From: Terriglobales bacterium
GTDB lineage: Bacteria; Acidobacteriota; Terriglobia; Terriglobales; Gp1-AA117
NCBI GenBank assembly: GCA_030150795.1
Contig: JASLFF010000154.1
Span: 1 to 5,031, forward strand
Direction: 5' to 3'
DNA length: 5,031 nucleotides
The notes under the pieces were generated by a model that made no database searches, had not been told where the DNA came from, and saw only the letters and a program-made list of their open reading frames with translations. Made by a program: the position numbers and the translations under genes. This document shows positions 4,971-5,031 of the stretch, piece by piece. The number at the start of each line of letters is the position of its first letter. The stretch's first letter is position 1.

Positions 4971-4976
4971 TATAAT
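4971..4976 (+). promoter_or_regulatory. -10 element of mutS (consensus TATAAT)
   Basis: A perfect TATAAT lies 14 nt before the mutS ATG. The -35 region about 17 bp upstream is only a T-run (4949-4955), so the -35 is poor. Transcription would begin near 4983, leaving a leader of about 8 nt. No Shine-Dalgarno sequence is present between it and the ATG. Confidence 0.5.
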
Positions 4977-4990
4977 CCATTTCACGCCCG

Positions 4991-5031
4991 ATGACCGAGC
5001 CCTCCACTCCGCTGATGCGGCAATATGCCGC
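4991..5031 (+). CDS. mutS: DNA mismatch repair protein MutS, first 13 codons (runs off the right edge)
   Basis: The frame from ATG 4991 reads MTEPSTPLMRQYA. The S/T-P-L/M-M-x-Q-Y pattern is the start of the MutS mismatch-recognition domain, where it is normally followed by a K/Q-rich helix and the GDFYE-type motif that contains the mismatch-wedging Phe downstream. MutS recognises base mismatches and recruits MutL for repair. An in-frame stop at 4973-4975, inside the TATAAT, rules out a longer N-terminus. The call rests on few residues, but they are highly typical. An alternative start at the internal ATG (5015) would remove part of the conserved motif. Confidence 0.75.
   Translation, partial: MTEPSTPLMRQYA

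Overview
The window looks like a piece of chromosome from an Acidobacteriota-type soil bacterium. This is inferred from protein style: a bacterial copper radical oxidase, a half-length AI-2E-family membrane protein, a MutS beginning TPLMRQYAA, and dispersed intergenic repeats beginning TTAACC. No rRNA or other taxonomic marker is present. The DNA is of moderate to moderately high GC, with AT-rich promoter and operator patches. I see no tRNA, rRNA, CRISPR array, transposase or phage gene.

Layout, left to right. (1) The start of purQ (minus strand) runs off the left edge. (2) A 175-bp divergent intergenic region holds a near-perfect 24-bp inverted repeat, so that the same sequence lies just before both flanking start codons. 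(3) A short AI-2E/PerM-family membrane protein (plus) converges on a small two-helix membrane protein of unknown function (minus). (4) A divergent promoter region separates that gene from yebC (plus), which has an extended -10 promoter, a good ribosome binding site and a strong terminator. (5) On the other side of this terminator, and convergent with yebC, is a large secreted galactose oxidase/glyoxal oxidase-like copper radical enzyme (minus). It keeps all the copper and radical ligands and ends in a histidine-rich tail. (6) A vapB-vapC type toxin-antitoxin pair (minus) has a palindromic operator at the antitoxin start. (7) A final intergenic region carries the promoter and the first 13 codons of mutS (plus), which runs off the right edge.

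The genes do not form one pathway. They are housekeeping genes (purQ, yebC, mutS) interspersed with single accessory genes (oxidase, toxin-antitoxin pair, membrane proteins). The only clear operon is vapB-vapC. The items most worth a second look are the oxidase with its metal-binding-like tail, the duplicated leader repeat between purQ and the AI-2E-like gene together with a related-format repeat after vapC, and the half-length AI-2E protein that begins directly at the repeat.
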